A stretch of 64,000 bases of DNA, from contig JAESIW010000208.1 in the NCBI GenBank assembly GCA_016802295.1, positions 142,947 to 206,946 of the forward strand, read 5' to 3'. Below the pieces are notes generated by a model, which saw only the letters and a program-made list of their open reading frames with translations, did no database searches and was not told where the DNA came from. A program made the position numbers and the translations under genes. Below, one piece after another: positions 11,681 through 25,074 of the stretch; within the stretch, counting starts at the first letter, position 1; every line of letters starts with the position of its first letter. Source of the stretch: Brachionus rotundiformis (taxonomy: Eukaryota; Rotifera; Eurotatoria; Ploima; Brachionidae).

Positions 11681-14600
11681 TTACTTGTTGGCTTTTTTTT
11701 TGTCAAGATCAGGCTCTGGTGTTGATGATCGTTTGGGAAGCATTTGATTGCTTATATCAATTTTAGAGTCCAGTCGACCGATTGAAGAAAGTTTTGAGTT
11801 AAAGTCATATTTCAAATCAAAATTTGTTGGTAAATTAATTGACGACTTGGACTTTGAGTTGAGTGTTTTTGATTTGGCATCACCAAAGATTGGATTAAAT
11901 GAGCGCATTGGCAAGTCCAATTTATTTCTAATTTGTAATTGCTTTATTTCTTCCTCTAAAGTGTTGAAAGCTTCTGAGGCAGATAATTTCTTTGGGCCTG
12001 ATGCCTTGCGTCGAGCTAATTTTTTTGGTGATACTGGTTTGAGAAAATTTTTTTCCTCGAAGGTAGCTGGCTGTCCTTTCTTTATCTTTTTGGCGCTCAA
12101 ACTTCCCTCAGCCCGACGCATTTCTTTGCTCATCTCATTATCTCTCTATGGGAAGAAAAGGGTTATTGATTTAGGGGAACAACGCCAATGGCTAACTTAC
12201 ATCTCTTGTCAAAAGACCTATGAACGAACCATTCATTCGGTTCGATGGTATGAACTGAAGAAATTTGTAATTTTTGACCACTTCGTCATTTTTAATGTCA
12301 TCGGCAGTCAAGGAGATTACTGGTGGACTTAGCCTTATTAAATACTTTAAAAGCTGAAATAAAGAATTCGAAAAGTACTTGTATGGAAAAGAATTGGATT
12401 TTCGGCCCTCGTTAAATTCTGCAAGTACTCTTTGGATTAGATCCTCGTTTTCCGAGCTGTAATTGGAATATGTTTGATACACAATTGCTCGTATTTTAGT
12501 AACTTTTAAAATACCATTTTGGTAAAAAATAAATTAATTTTTGTCTTAATTTTACATTTTAAAGCATGTTTTAATAGAGCTGTTTCGTTTTGAATGCACT
12601 GTTTGATCTTTTTTGGATTATTGACATCGATTGTGTAATCACGTAAAAACCTCACATCTTTAGATAAATAAAAAATATTTTTTTTACTTTTAAATATGAT
12701 ATACTTTAATAAATAGAATAACAATTTTTATAAAGCTTTAAAAAAAATAAACTTAATTTAATTTTATGTTTTTTTTTTTAATGTTATTTAAAATCATGTA
12801 ATTTTATTTAACTAAATAAACCAAAAATAAATATGCTTTTATTTTTTTCAAATATAAATTTTGATTTAATTCTAATTCAAATTTTTAGATTTAACTTAAT
12901 ATTAGATAAAAATTAGTTCTAAAAACATCATTATTTTATCGAAATTATATCAATAATAACTTTAATTTATTTTCATTTCTTATAATCGATTTATTAAAAT
13001 CAAATTAATACTTTGTTCTAAATCAATGAGTTTTTTAGTAAAAACTTACTTAATAACAACAGTTTAAACTTTTAGCAATTAATAATAGATAAATTTATAC
13101 CTAATAATAAGCAAATAAATATAAATTTTTACTTAAACTGATAATTTAATTTCTTTTGATCTTTCTAAAACTCAACTCGAATTAGTTTTAATTAATCAAT
13201 AAAATTTAATCAAAAGTCTTCAACTTTTTTGATTCCTAATTATATAAGAAAAAAATTCATTTAATAATAATTATGTTCTTTTTTTAGACCAATTTTTTAT
13301 ATCTAAATTTTTTTTTAATATATAAATATAATAAAAAATAAAACCTTCTCCTTCTTGGAACAAAAATTCCATTGGATTCATAAGTGCAGATTTGCTGCAA
13401 GGAGCATTAACTAGGATAACTTTGGCATTTTCTAATTTAGGATCATCGGCTTTCAAATCCATAAAATCTTCCCTAACCAATTTTACATCTAAGATGATTT
13501 TTAATTATTAAAAAAAAATTTTCTTATCTAAAATTTACATTTTGAAACTCCAAATTGATTTAGTTTTTCTGATATTTCGTTATATCTGTTCTCGTTTGTC
13601 GCACCATAAACATAAACTCGTCCATCATATTCCTCCATGAAAGAACCAATGAAAGCTCCGACAAGACCACCACTCATGTTGGCTACAATTACATCATCTT
13701 TTTTGGACAAAAGTTTGCTTACAGAATAAGGCGCAAGACAACTAGATTTGTCCTGGACAATAAGCTCATAATTTTTTACATAATCAGAATTCAAAATTTT
13801 ATCTCTAAGAGCATAGTGAAACATCAAGAGATTAGAACAATGTGGATCGACCATGAAGCATTTTTTTTCCAAAAACTTTTTATTCTCAACAATGGTTAAT
13901 TCTTCGGTTTGGATTAGTTTTTCGATCAAGTCAACCACAGATACTTTAATTTGATTGACCCAGCAGTATAGTGGCAATTCAGCTCTGTGCTGTTCTACTT
14001 CTCTTAGCTCTTTGGGAAGTAACTCTTCGATAGTTGAAGCATCAGCACGTATTCTATTTTTGGCAAGCTCAGCGGCCAAATCTGTCTTTTCCTTGTGAAT
14101 TGCATTCTCAATTTCTGTCACCAAGTTGTCCTGGTTGTCAAACGGCTCCTCAATTAATTTGTCTCGGAGCTCAAATTTTCGAGTCATATAATCAAACAGA
14201 ACAGTGCACACTAAGCTTTGGTCATCTTTGAACTTAATTATAAAACTTATTTAAAATTTTTAATCAATTATTTTTTGACAGTGTTCAGCTGTTTACCATA
14301 GAGTTTGCTTTTAATTTTTTAATACTTAATATCAAAAAATATTTTAAAGGAAATAATTTATATAATTTTATAGATCTTGAGTTAAACTTAAAAATACAGC
14401 GAAAAACAAATTCTACATAAAAATAAACCGTATATTTGCTAATTAATACATAAAATTTCCATACTTGGGAGTAATTTCCATAGAATTGGCATTCGTCAAG
14501 AAGATCCTCTAAAACTTTTTGAACTAGAAAACGCAAAAGTAACTAAGATAAGAACACCATTCTTAAAAATTTACATTTAAGGGTTGAAAAAGCCAATTGG

Positions 14601-14994
14601 AGAGTGTTTTTTTTTTCTTTGCCATTTTGGTATTCAATCTTAGGCACCTCGGCTACTTGTTTTTCCTCAGAGTCTTCTCCTTTTTCCATAGCTTGTTGCT
14701 TTTTAAGAGTCTTTAAAATTGGATTCTCGTTCAAATCAGCCTTTAGGCAATGAAAAATCCTCGCTGCATTCTTGTAAACAACTTGGTTGTACAAGCATGG
14801 CTCTCTTCTTAAAAATTCTTTAACCAATTTTTGGTTGCCATTAGATTTTCTCTCGAATAAAATTCCGCATAATTTCATCCGCTCCAATTCCGGTTCCGAA
14901 TAGCTATTTCCGGATGAAATGTAATCTCGAACTTGGCAATAAAAATTAAAGCATTTCTCATCAAAAAATCTAAAAATTTGCCTTACTTGCTGGG
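11681..14994 (-). CDS. NSUN7: NSUN7-like NOL1/NOP2/Sun-domain RNA methyltransferase homologue
   Basis: Seven exons join in frame on the minus strand: about 14994-14575, 14523-14465, 14232-13539, 13488-13345, 12657-12556, 12502-12201 and 12145-11681. They give about 728 residues, close to vertebrate NSUN7. Landmarks in order are VVYKNAARIFHC, LQLAFSTLK, VCTVLFDYMTRKFE, LPLYCWVNQIKVS, QDKSSCLAPYSVSKLL, KVILVNAPCSKSALMNPMEF, LLKHALKFTK, AIVYQTYSNYSSENED and YLIRLSPPV...NGSFIGLLTRD. These match NSUN7 colinearly. The PCS motif is kept (NAPCSKS). The second motif, normally TCS, reads QTYSNYS, so the cysteine used by active m5C methyltransferases is absent. Introns of 50-55 bp alternate with ones of 232 and 687 bp. 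The 5-prime limit is uncertain because no in-frame start ATG was found upstream of 14994; a further 5-prime exon is likely. The C-terminal 150 residues are basic and low-complexity. Confidence 0.88.
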
Positions 14995-17900
14995 CTTGAA
15001 TTCAATGCTGAAATCATTTTAAGCCACTGTTTGTTAAATTTCTAAAAAGGTAAATTTGATTTTAGTAAAAAAATGAGAAAAATATTTGATAAATTAGTCT
15101 TAATTATAATTTGACATATTATTTGCGAACTTTTTATTTTATCATTGAAAAGATAACATTAGACTGAGTTGAATTTGGAAAGCAAATGAATTAAGAATAA
15201 TTTTTTTCTTTTGAAAAATTCTGATTCATTTTTAGTTGCTCTTGGCAACAGTTGCTATCGGTCAAAATTTTTTGCAGATGTAAATTTGTTCAATTTAAAT
15301 AAAAAATTAAAAAACAAAAACAAATTTTTTTATTTTCAATTAAAAATTATGTCACTGAAAAAAAGCAATAATCGTTTAATTTTTGGCAATATTACGTAAA
15401 TTGTGTAATTATTTGCTTTAACCCTAGGCATGAAAAGAATGGAAAAAAACTGTCTTTCTTAGACTCAATTCTAAAGACCTAATTGGTAAAAAACAAGGTT
15501 AAATATTTATTTTATAAATTTGAAAATAATTTAGGAATTATGGAGTTTTTATTCTAGGCTAATTCCATCCAGAACTTAACTTAATTTCTCCTCAGACTGA
15601 TTAGATTGCCAATTATTTGACTTTAATTTTAGATTGACAGATTATAACCAAGAAACCATCATTTTTTTGATTCTAAATAAAAATGCTAAAAGAAAATTTA
15701 AATAAATAAATTAATTTTGATTTTTATCATGGATACTTATGTATTCTTATAAAAAAAAAGAGTTGAAAAATTCTCAAATAGTTTATTACTTTGGTAATTA
15801 TGCTTTAGACCACCTGGAATTTATTTCAAGAATAAGATTTAAAAAAAATTAATTCAATACTCAAAACCTTAATAAACAAACATGATTAAATTTTTGATTA
15901 AGAAATTAGCTTTGAACAATACACATAATTTTTTTAACAACACAAAATTTAAAAAATTTATCATTATACCCTTGTATCCGTAAATTATTTCATTTAAAAA
16001 AGCATGAAAAATGTTATTCTATTTTTCGAAAATTGAAATAAAAATTTAGTGCTCTTCTAAATCACAGTAATGAAATAATAAACAAATTTTTTAAAGTAGT
16101 TTTAAATTTATTAATATATTTTAGAAAAATAAAAACCATAAATATTACTTTTGATCAAATAAATCAAAATTTGTTTGCTTTTACACTTCTCAAAATCAAA
16201 CATTGGATGCACTCTACCAATAAATATAATAACTTCGCAAAATCCAATAAAAATTTTATTACCTGAGAAGAGTACTCTTAGAAAAATACTTACGTCATGT
16301 ATTTAATGATACCCTTTACAAATAAAATTAAACACCCAACAACTCTTTTACTCAGATCTTTTACAAATAAAATTAAACACCCAACAACTCTTTTACTCAG
16401 ATCTTTTACAAATAAACTTGCCAAACTTAATTAAGATTTAAGTTTTCAAAGGATAAAGCCATATTAGTTGGTGTGCCGTAACATTAGGTAAAAAAAGTCA
16501 AGATGTATTTAAAAAATACAAGTTTTTGTTTTAATAAGCGAAAAATAAGCATTCAAACTACTCAATTTGATAATATTCTCTAATTTGTTTAAAATTTATA
16601 AAAGTTGTAACTATTCATTTTGGTTAAATTCTGATAGAGGGGCCAAAAACAAAAAAAAAAGTAGTTGTTAATTTTTTGTAAACAGTGAAGAAAAGTAGTG
16701 AATGTTTAAAAAAAATCTAATTTCAAATCATATTTTTATTATTTAAATTAAAAATTTCACTCCTGATTAAAAATGAACTTAAGACTAATTAAAAACAAAG
16801 AAAAAATTTAATGAAAAAATAATTTTTAATCAAAACTTAAGTTTTGTAAATTACTTTTTTTTGGTTAAAGTACATCCGAGCACATTTATAATTTAAATTG
16901 TAGAGAAACGAAAAAAAAAAAATAAAAGCAATTTTTTATAAAAAATGTTCTTGTATATTCTTAACAGAGTTGCTAATTTAAAAAAAAAATTAAAAAAAAA
17001 AAGGTATTAGGAATAGAAATATTTAATAATTTTTTTTAAAAAATCAATTACAAGTATCTTGTTTTTAAAATCCAAAAAAATTGACTATTAATTTTATATT
17101 TAATCAAATTATTTTTTATTATTTAAAACTTTATATTCATACACAAAATATACCAAAAATCTCCTTGATTCTATTGAATTAGATCTATGTTTTTAATTTT
17201 AATATTTTGGTCCATTTTTATCTGTCATTAAGTCTTCTAAAATTACTTTGTTTAATTTCTTAACACTTTAATAATAATTTGACAGTAGTAAGAAACTTAA
17301 TTAAACTGCAGTGTGAATACTTAATTTTTTGGAAAAATTTTTTCAACAAAATGGAAATAAATTTTGTTAATTTAAAATTTAGCTAATAAATTAGTTAAAA
17401 AACATCTTTTCGAATAATTTTTATAAATATCTAAATAGATTTAAAATTTAATTTTCAATTTAAATTCTATCTTAAATTATAATTTTTTTATTACAGTAAA
17501 ACATTTTTATTTATATATATAATATTTTACTTTAAATTGATATTAATTTAAATCTAAGTTTTTATGTATTAATTTGTAAGTGGCTATCTGAAAATTTTAT
17601 AATGGTTATAAAATTTTTCAAACCGTTTGTATCTATCTTTGAGTTAAGTAAAATTACTTTTTTCAAGTTCCCAAATAATCTCTAACCAAATAATAATGTT
17701 TTGTAAGAAAAAAAAACTCAATTTTAACTTTATTGTTGATGTTTAATTTTTTTTCGAGAAATTTTTTCATAAAGTAAATAGAAATAAATTTTGCTAATTT
17801 ATTATTAAGCTTAATTCACTTGTAAGTAATTAAATATCTTGTTTGTTTTTAAAAGATTTTAAAATATATTTAAATTTTTAATTATTTTAATACAAATTTC

Positions 17901-18335
17901 AAAAATGCTGTTCTAAAAACAAATATTTCCTTTAACAATAATTTTTTATTTTTTTAAGATATCTATTAAACTTAAATTGACTTTTTTTAGAGGAAAAACT
18001 TCTTCGTTTTTAGTTGAAAATTTCCGGGAAAATAACTTTTCCAGACATTGCTGAACAATTTGGAATGGATTTAATTAACATCAATAAAATCTAATTTATG
18101 AAATCAAATAATAGTTATTGATTTTTAAATTTTTTCTTTTATTAAATAAATATTTAAAGTTATAATAATAGAAAAATGTATCCGTAGAAAAATTGAGAGC
18201 ACCTTTAAAGTAAAAATACATAGGCGTCATGTAAAAAAGCATAAAAGAAATTGTTTATTTTTAATTTAAATAAATGTTTTAATTGTCATGTACATGTTTC
18301 ATGTGCTGTGCTGGTAGACAGTGCCAGTGATTGCT
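14995..18335. other. AT-rich intergenic stretch
   Basis: Probably includes the first exon and promoter of the NSUN7-like gene near 15.0-15.1 kb, but I could not place them. A 45-bp tandem repeat lies at 16315-16417. The rest is homopolymer-rich, with stops in all frames. Confidence 0.45.
16315..16417. repeat. 45-bp tandem repeat, about 2.3 copies
   Basis: The unit containing AATAAAATTAAACACCCAAC followed by AACTCTTTTACTCAGATC occurs at 16321 and again at 16366 without visible mismatch. A third partial copy starts at 16411. The near identity indicates a recent duplication. Confidence 0.9.
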
Positions 18336-19485
18336 TTATTGTTGGTAGGCAGCGGTAAGAGAAGGAATAGCTTGCTGGGCCAAAGCGGCATAAGCGTAAT
18401 TGGCAGCCGCTGCGTTAGACTGAGTGTTGTTGCCTAGACCGGTGGCGGCAGCAGCTGCGACCTGACTACTGTACGGAAAGTTAACAGCGTCCAATTGAGC
18501 TGGGTTGTACTGGCTGGCAAAGTCGTAGACGCCGGCGCTGTACTGTGCTGCCGAAGGGCTCAAGGCGGCCGCCGAGCCCGGATACTGTAGAACATTGGCG
18601 CCAAGGAGCGTGTGCGCTGGATAGATCAGCTGCTGAAGCCTTAAAAATTAAATAAGTTTATTAAGTGTCTGTGTTCAGTCACCATAACGGGGCCATGTTA
18701 TTCCTAAGTCTCACTCAAACCCACACGGCAAGTCCACTGCAAATTCTAATCAAAATTTAAATTAAATAGAAACAACCAGCAAATCAACTCGTTTCCGGGT
18801 GTTTAAGAACCAACAAAAAATAACAACACTCTAAAACCTTTTATTTTTTTTTAAACAAAATTATTACTTTTTAATAAATTAATGAATTTATTTTTTAATT
18901 TTCTCATTTATTGCAATTAGACTTGCAATTGTTGGCCTATTCTTAACTTAAAACTGGAATTAATTTCAAATAAAGGTGGGATAAATCAAGACAAGATAAC
19001 TTACCCGTATGGCTGAAGTCCCGGATAGGCGCCCAAGTGAATCACAGTGTCTAGGGAAAAAAATTAGCAATTAAATTAGTCTGGCTTTGGAAGTCTTACT
19101 GGCTGCAGCGGCGGCAGCAGCGGCCGCACTTGTCAAAGCAGTTGCGGACCTTGGCTTGGCGCCCAAGTAAGCCAAGTTTACATTTGCTTTTCGGCCATCA
19201 ATTACCGGATTCGGATCCTTGATCGCCTCCTGGGCTGATTCTTTGGCTGCCATGGTAACCTGTTGGAAAATAAAATAAGAAAAAAATTAAAGGTGTGGTA
19301 AAAGTGGTGCATACGAATCCATATCCGCGACTCTTGCCAGTTGCTCGGTCTGTGATCACCACGGCCTCTTCTATTTCACCAAATCTCTCAAAAAATTTCC
19401 TCAATGTTTCATCAGTTGTGTGATAGGGCAAGCCGCCGACAAATATCTTGGTAAAAGTTGTGTCTTTTTGCGTAATTGAAACCAT
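18336..19485 (-). CDS. RBM24: RBM24/RBM38-type single-RRM RNA-binding protein
   Basis: Four exons on the minus strand: 19485-19315, 19259-19100, 19050-19005 and 18639-18336, totalling 681 nt (226 residues; vertebrate RBM24 is about 236). The frame is kept across all joins. The N-terminal RRM has RNP2 KIFVGGLP (about residues 13-20) and RNP1 KSRGYGFV (51-58), followed by PNPVIDGRKANVNLAYLGAKPR, which is diagnostic of the RBM24/38 (SEB-4, SUP-12) family. These proteins bind GU-rich mRNA elements and control splicing and stability, notably in muscle. The C-terminal half is Ala, Tyr and Gln-rich (AAAAAAAAA run near residue 105; YAYAALAQQ near the end), similar in style to the family but poorly conserved. 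The introns are 55, 49 and 365 bp. The ATG at 19485 starts directly before the TQKDTTFTKIFVGG core, the usual start for the family. Whether it is RBM24 or RBM38 cannot be decided; an invertebrate has a single pro-orthologue. Confidence 0.92.
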
Positions 19486-22400
19486 TGTAGATTTTAGAAT
19501 GTTCGAACTAAATAGAGATAATGGAAAACTAAGATCTGTAGAACTTGGTATAAATATCTGAAGAAATTCTTGAAAAATAATAAAGGTTAAAATAATAAAA
19601 GATTTGATTCGTTTATATGAGTTAAACTATTTGGAATATTTAAATAGAGTACGAATCAAATTTCTATCTGAATAGATAAGTTATCATTAATTATTAAAAC
19701 ACGAGTTTGCTGCAGGGGGGGTCTGCAGTTCGCCAGTAATCCAAAACCTAGTTTAATTTCTTAATGAATATAAACTATGAATAGATAAAATCTGTTATTA
19801 ATTTAAATAGAACACGTTTCTATATTTATTGAATATTTAATTGATTTATCTATTCCATGATTTTTAGAATTGAATTTCTGATAAGAAAAAGGCAACTTCC
19901 ATTTTGAACGGAGTGTAATTAACCTTTATTTTAAAACAAAATTAGTTTAGATATGAGAATTTATAGATAGATAAAGTTAAGATTGATTATTGATTGATAA
20001 GTATTGAAATATTTTGTTTGCTTGTTTATACGGAAGCATTAGAAAAAATGCTGCTGTTATCAATCAATCGTTTGATATTTTATCTTTGGTTTATGAGAGA
20101 GTAATTAAAGAAAATTGTTTTAAAGATAAAAAAAATTGGCTGCTGCTCAAAAATCTTTTTGGTTAAGCCGATTACGAATGTTGGCGTTAAATCGCTTCTA
20201 AATCAAATCAGGCGATTAATCCAAGAAATAACTAGTTTACATGATTCATATGGATTTTTCTATCTATATCTTAAAAAAGTTTATGAAAAATTTTCTCCAT
20301 AGTTTTTTTAATAGATAAAATTAGCAAAATTGATTTTTGATTTGGCTTTCTCTAATTTTTTTTGCCAAGGATAAATCGGCAAAAATTGAAGTTTCAAATA
20401 TGCACGAACTAATTGATGGATTTTGAATATTTATTTTAAATTAAAATTTTTTAAAAAATAAATTATATCGGAAAAAACAGCTTTTTTCAATTATTCAATA
20501 TTAAAAAATGTTTTCCTTGTTAGTTGTGCAAATTATTGGTACAGTTCTAATTGGAATTTTGTTTATCTGTAACTTAAGTTTTCATGCAAAAGTATGCTTG
20601 ATCAGCGACAAAACTTACTTCTGACATTTTATAAAAATACAATAGATAGGTTTTAATTAAATAATAAAAGGGTTTATTTTTAAATACTAAGTTCTGTTGT
20701 TTAAACAATTGTATAAACAAAATTAAAAATCAAATCATTAGCTTAAATAAAGGAATAGCATTAAATAATATTTATAAGTTTTTCAAATTGTTATGTAAGA
20801 TTTTTGTTTTAAATAATTTTATATTTATGATAAAAACTATTGATAAAATATTAGAACTGATCAATTTTCTCACATACAAAAAGCAATAAATTTTGCAAAT
20901 ATAAACAAGATTGCCAAGAAATCAACATTTAATTAATAAAATATAATTAATACAAATTAACTTGACCCAGTTCCAAGCAAAACAGTTAAACTCAATAAAA
21001 ATATATTTTTTGTGTTTTTTTTGGTATTCATTGAACTAAATCTAACGAGTTTAAACTTAATTTAAAAAATATTGTGTACAAATCTTATCTATATCTAGAT
21101 TATTTATTACATTTTACATTTTTACAGAATTTTTATATATTTTTACATACCAAAGGCAAAATTCAAACAATTTTCTAAATTTATTGATAAATTTTCTGAA
21201 ATTTAATTCATGAAATTAACTTGAGCTAAGTTACCAAACAGATAATTAATGGTCTACCCTTCTAAGTTGAAAGTTTTGTATTATACATTATCTAATATAA
21301 AAATAAATCGTTTAAATTGAACATTTACTGTATTCCTTTCTTTTAAAAATTATCGGCTCAGAAAATCTAAATAAAGGTTCTTTTTGTTGGATATTATATT
21401 AAGCTTATTTACCAAAAAGCTTAATAATTATTCAAAATCATTTAATCAGTTTTAATCGATGAATAAAATCATATTGGAAATGCTGTAAAACTCCACAAAT
21501 TTGATGATTTCCTGGTTAACAAATATCTAAATTTAATTTTAAAATAATTTTTTGTAATCTTTTGAATTTCAAGAGAAAATATTAAAGCTTAATTATCAGT
21601 CCCAATTGAATAGTTTTAGTTCCTAAAAACACCATGAATTTAGATAAGAAACCACAATGGCTCGACTCAATAGGTGCCTAAAAATATTCGAAATGATTTA
21701 AAATATCACTTTAAAATTGAAATATGATATTATCTATCAATTATTGTAAATTGTTATTGCTCAAAATTAAATATTAAAACAAAAACAGAATAAAGTTTAA
21801 TTGATAAAAATCAATTTATATATTATTCAATCTTTTATATATATAAACATTATTTATAAACAATAAGGCCTATCCGGCGGCTTGTTCGCTAATACAGATA
21901 GATTCCTATAGATTTATTCTATTGATCTTTTTCAACTAGTTTATATTTAATATGAAAGTAGGATAATTTAATATAGATATACATAAATAAATAATTAAGT
22001 TCAGTCTAATTGGTTCGTTTTATAATATCTTATCTTATACTTATACTTAAATATAGCTTTTAATTTCTTTTTACTCTTATTGTTTAAATAATTAACATTG
22101 ATTAATAAATATTTTATTATTTTGATTATTAATTAAATTTTCTACGTGCAAATAAGTGCCCCCAAAATCGTGTCTTTTTTGAAGAATTTAAGCCCTTAGA
22201 TGATAGAAAACTTCTTAAAAATTAAATATTCTATAAATATCTAAGTATGCTTTTCAAGAAAGCAACATAGATAGAACAAAGCCGCTTTTGATTAGCTTTT
22301 AAAAAGGGGTCCAATTATTGGCAAGGGATTAGGGTATATACCACATTCTGCTTCATTCCTCCTTTTTTGCCTATTATACATTCATAACCTCTGTAGCATC

Positions 22401-23022
22401 GCCAAAAAATGGCCGACTCCTTTTAACTGGTCTCCAGATTCAGCAGTTAGAATTTTTTATTCCATGGCACAAATACCATCATTTAGTAAAGTGTCGGACA
22501 ATTTAAGAATTGTTTAGCTATGTCTTTATCAAAATATATAAGAGTTAAAATAAAAAAAATTAAACAGGATTTTTAATTTTATATTTTTATAGAGAGGCAT
22601 TAAATGATAAAAAACTATTATGGCCAACATGTTAGATGCTCTCTTGAAGTTCTCTTGATGCGAAATCGTGAATTCAGGTAAATTTGTACATACCGAACCA
22701 TTGTTAAGTTTTTTTGCGCTCCTTTACCAAAATTTTTTCATTATGATTTCCAAATTTTAAAAAATATAATTGAAAATGAATATAGAAGATTTGTAATTAT
22801 TACAATTTTTTAAAAACAAAAAAAAGGCTTTTGCCTTTTTTAAAAAAATTGCATTTTTTAAAAATATCTAATATATATTTATAAAAAAAAAGAAAATTGA
22901 AGAATTTTGATTTTAAATTTTAATCGGCTTTGAATCGAAATTTTTAAATAAAATAAAAAATAATATTAATTTTTGATAAATTTTCTTAATAAAAAATAGA
23001 ATCTACACATTTTTATTTTAAT
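19486..23022. other. AT-rich intergenic stretch upstream of the RBM24-like gene
   Basis: No gene is supported. There is a short GC-richer patch at about 19708-19740 with CTGCAG repeated around a G run, and many poly-A and poly-T tracts. The region presumably contains the promoter and 5-prime UTR of the minus-strand RBM24-like gene and the 3-prime flank of the acyl-CoA dehydrogenase gene. Confidence 0.45.
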
Positions 23023-24345
23023 TTATTTTGCACTCAACAATTCACGTGAAATGATCAAACGCTGAATTTGTGCAGTGCCTTCGTAAATCTGATAAATCTT
23101 GGCATCTCTCATCAATTTTTCCACTGGATACTCCGAATTAAATCCATTGCCACCGAAAATTTGCACAGCATCAGTTGCACACTTGTTGGCCACATCACCA
23201 CCCAAAGCCTTAGCTATCGAAGCCAAATAAGTGTTCCTCTCACCACGATCTATTTGCCATGCTGCTTTTTGGTAACAAAGACGAGCGCTTTCAATTCCAA
23301 TGGCCATTTCAGCCAGCAAAAAAGCAACAGCCTGATGCTCAGCAATTAGCTTTCCCATAGTTTTCCTTTCAAGAGCATATTTTTTCGCTTCTTCAAAAGC
23401 TCGTCTTGCCAAACCAACAGCTCCAGCAGCCACTGGCGGTCTGGTCAAATCAAAAGCGCCCATAGCAATTTTGAAACCGGCGCCCTCAACACCCAAAACA
23501 TTTTCTTTAGGAACTTTGACATCTTCAAATGTAATACCTCTGGTATCCGAAGCACGCTGGCCCATATTCCACTCTTTGCGTCCTTTTATAACACCTTGGC
23601 TATCAGCCTCAACAATAAAGCCTGTGAAAGCCTTAGAAGCAGGACATTTTGGATCAGGATTTGTTCTGGCTAGGACAAAATACCAATTAGCGTGTCCTCC
23701 ATTTGTAATCCACATCTTTTGACCATTCAGAATGTATTCATCTCCTTTTTTCTCGGCTCTGGTTTTTATTCCGGCCACATCAGATCCAGCTACTGGCTCT
23801 GTTACACAATAAGCCTTTAAATTTTTAATTATAATAAAATTTAAAGAATCAAAATTTTATTATTTTACACTCATCAATGGTTTATCTTGACCAGGTTCGA
23901 CCATTCTTGATAAATATTTTTTCTTTTGCTCATCATTTCCGGCTAAAATAACAGGAGCTTGACCAAGCGAATTGGCTTCGATGGCAGTGCTTACACCAGT
24001 GCAACCATAAGCAAGTTCTTCAGTAATTAGACATCCATCGAAGTTACTCAGGCCCAGACCTCCGTATTTTTGTGGAATGTGGCCGTTCATCAGACCTAAA
24101 TCAAAAGCTTTTTTGATCAAATCCCATGGATATTCTCCTGTTTTGTCGTAATGTGCAGCACGTGGAATTATTTCTTCAGCAGCGAATTTTCTAGACAACT
24201 GTTGGTACTCTTTTTGGTCTTCGGTCAATTCAAAGTTAAAGCCTCCATTAGCTGATATATTCTCTATGTCACTAGAAAAAAAAGCTTTTTTGGCAGTGTT
24301 AATTGCACCAATCTTGGAGACTAATTTGTTCCTAATAGCCAACAT
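23023..24345 (-). CDS. ACADM: Medium-chain acyl-CoA dehydrogenase, mitochondrial
   Basis: Two exons on the minus strand, 24345-23869 and 23814-23023, are separated by a 54-bp intron. Joined in phase 0 they give 422 residues (human ACADM is 421). The enzyme is an FAD-dependent homotetramer that oxidises C6-C12 acyl-CoA to trans-2-enoyl-CoA in mitochondrial beta-oxidation and passes electrons to ETF. The N-terminus (MLAIRNKLVSKIGAINTAKK) is basic and amphipathic, as in a mitochondrial presequence. Family motifs follow: EEIIPRAAHYDKTGEYPW, LAYGCTGVSTAIEANSLGQ, the exon-junction segment PLMSAYCVTEPVAGSDVAG, KMWITNGGHANWYFVLART, DTRGITFEDVKVPKENVLG, and DAVQIFGGNGFNSEYPVEKL followed by MRDAKIYQIYEGTAQIQR. 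The catalytic base is the Glu in YEGT, here near residue 404, the position used by medium- and short-chain enzymes. Sequence similarity to ACADM is closer than to ACADS. The gene looks intact. Confidence 0.95.
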
Positions 24346-25072
24346 TTTTATTCAAATCTTTAAATAAAGAAATTATTTTAAACTTTTAAAAAGCTTAATC
24401 CTTGATGTATTTGATTTTATTTAAATAAAAATAAATTATGTCTTATCCACATTTATAAAATGAATATGAATGAGTTTTATTTTTCAAAAAAAATTTTTTA
24501 TTTTAATGGTATGGTCTAAAATGGGCTTGAAAATATTATTTTTTATTAAAAACTTAGTTTGCCTTATCTAACCATTATTTATCTTAATTTTTCTAGTTCG
24601 AACTAAGATATTTCTTTTAAATAGTTAAAACTAAAATCGATTGAAACAATTTTTTCAAGATTTTAGACTTTGAACCTGGTACTTTTGAAATTTTGTTATA
24701 TGTTTGATTTTTCGAATATTATAAAACTTTTATGTAACAATAAAGAATCTAATTACATAAGTATATCTTCAAAAAAACTAATTCGTTCATATTTAAAATA
24801 ACAAAATATCCTTACACATAATGCCATTTAACAAGCATATAAAAGTATAATTAGGGTGTAAATATTTTATTTTTTTAATTTAATAAACAAATTTTAAAAT
24901 ACTTTTTTTCTTAAATTAAAATTTAAAATAAAAATTAAAAATATAAATTTTAAACAGTCTAATCTCATTAAACGAACTTTTATACTTGGAAATTAAGAAA
25001 AAATTAAAAATCGCCGGATAAAAGTAAAACGCATTATAAATTAGCTAAGATGATTTATTGATGATTTATATA
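24346..25072. other. AT-rich spacer upstream of the acyl-CoA dehydrogenase gene
   Basis: No coding content. It should contain the promoter of the minus-strand ACADM-like gene, but no element stands out. Confidence 0.4.
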
Positions 25073-25074
25073 TA

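Noticed and set aside
14969..14985. Possible 17-bp intron near the 5-prime end of the NSUN7-like gene
   Set aside because: Too short to be spliced, and the sequence reads through in the correct frame (QQVRQIFRFFDEK), so it is exonic.
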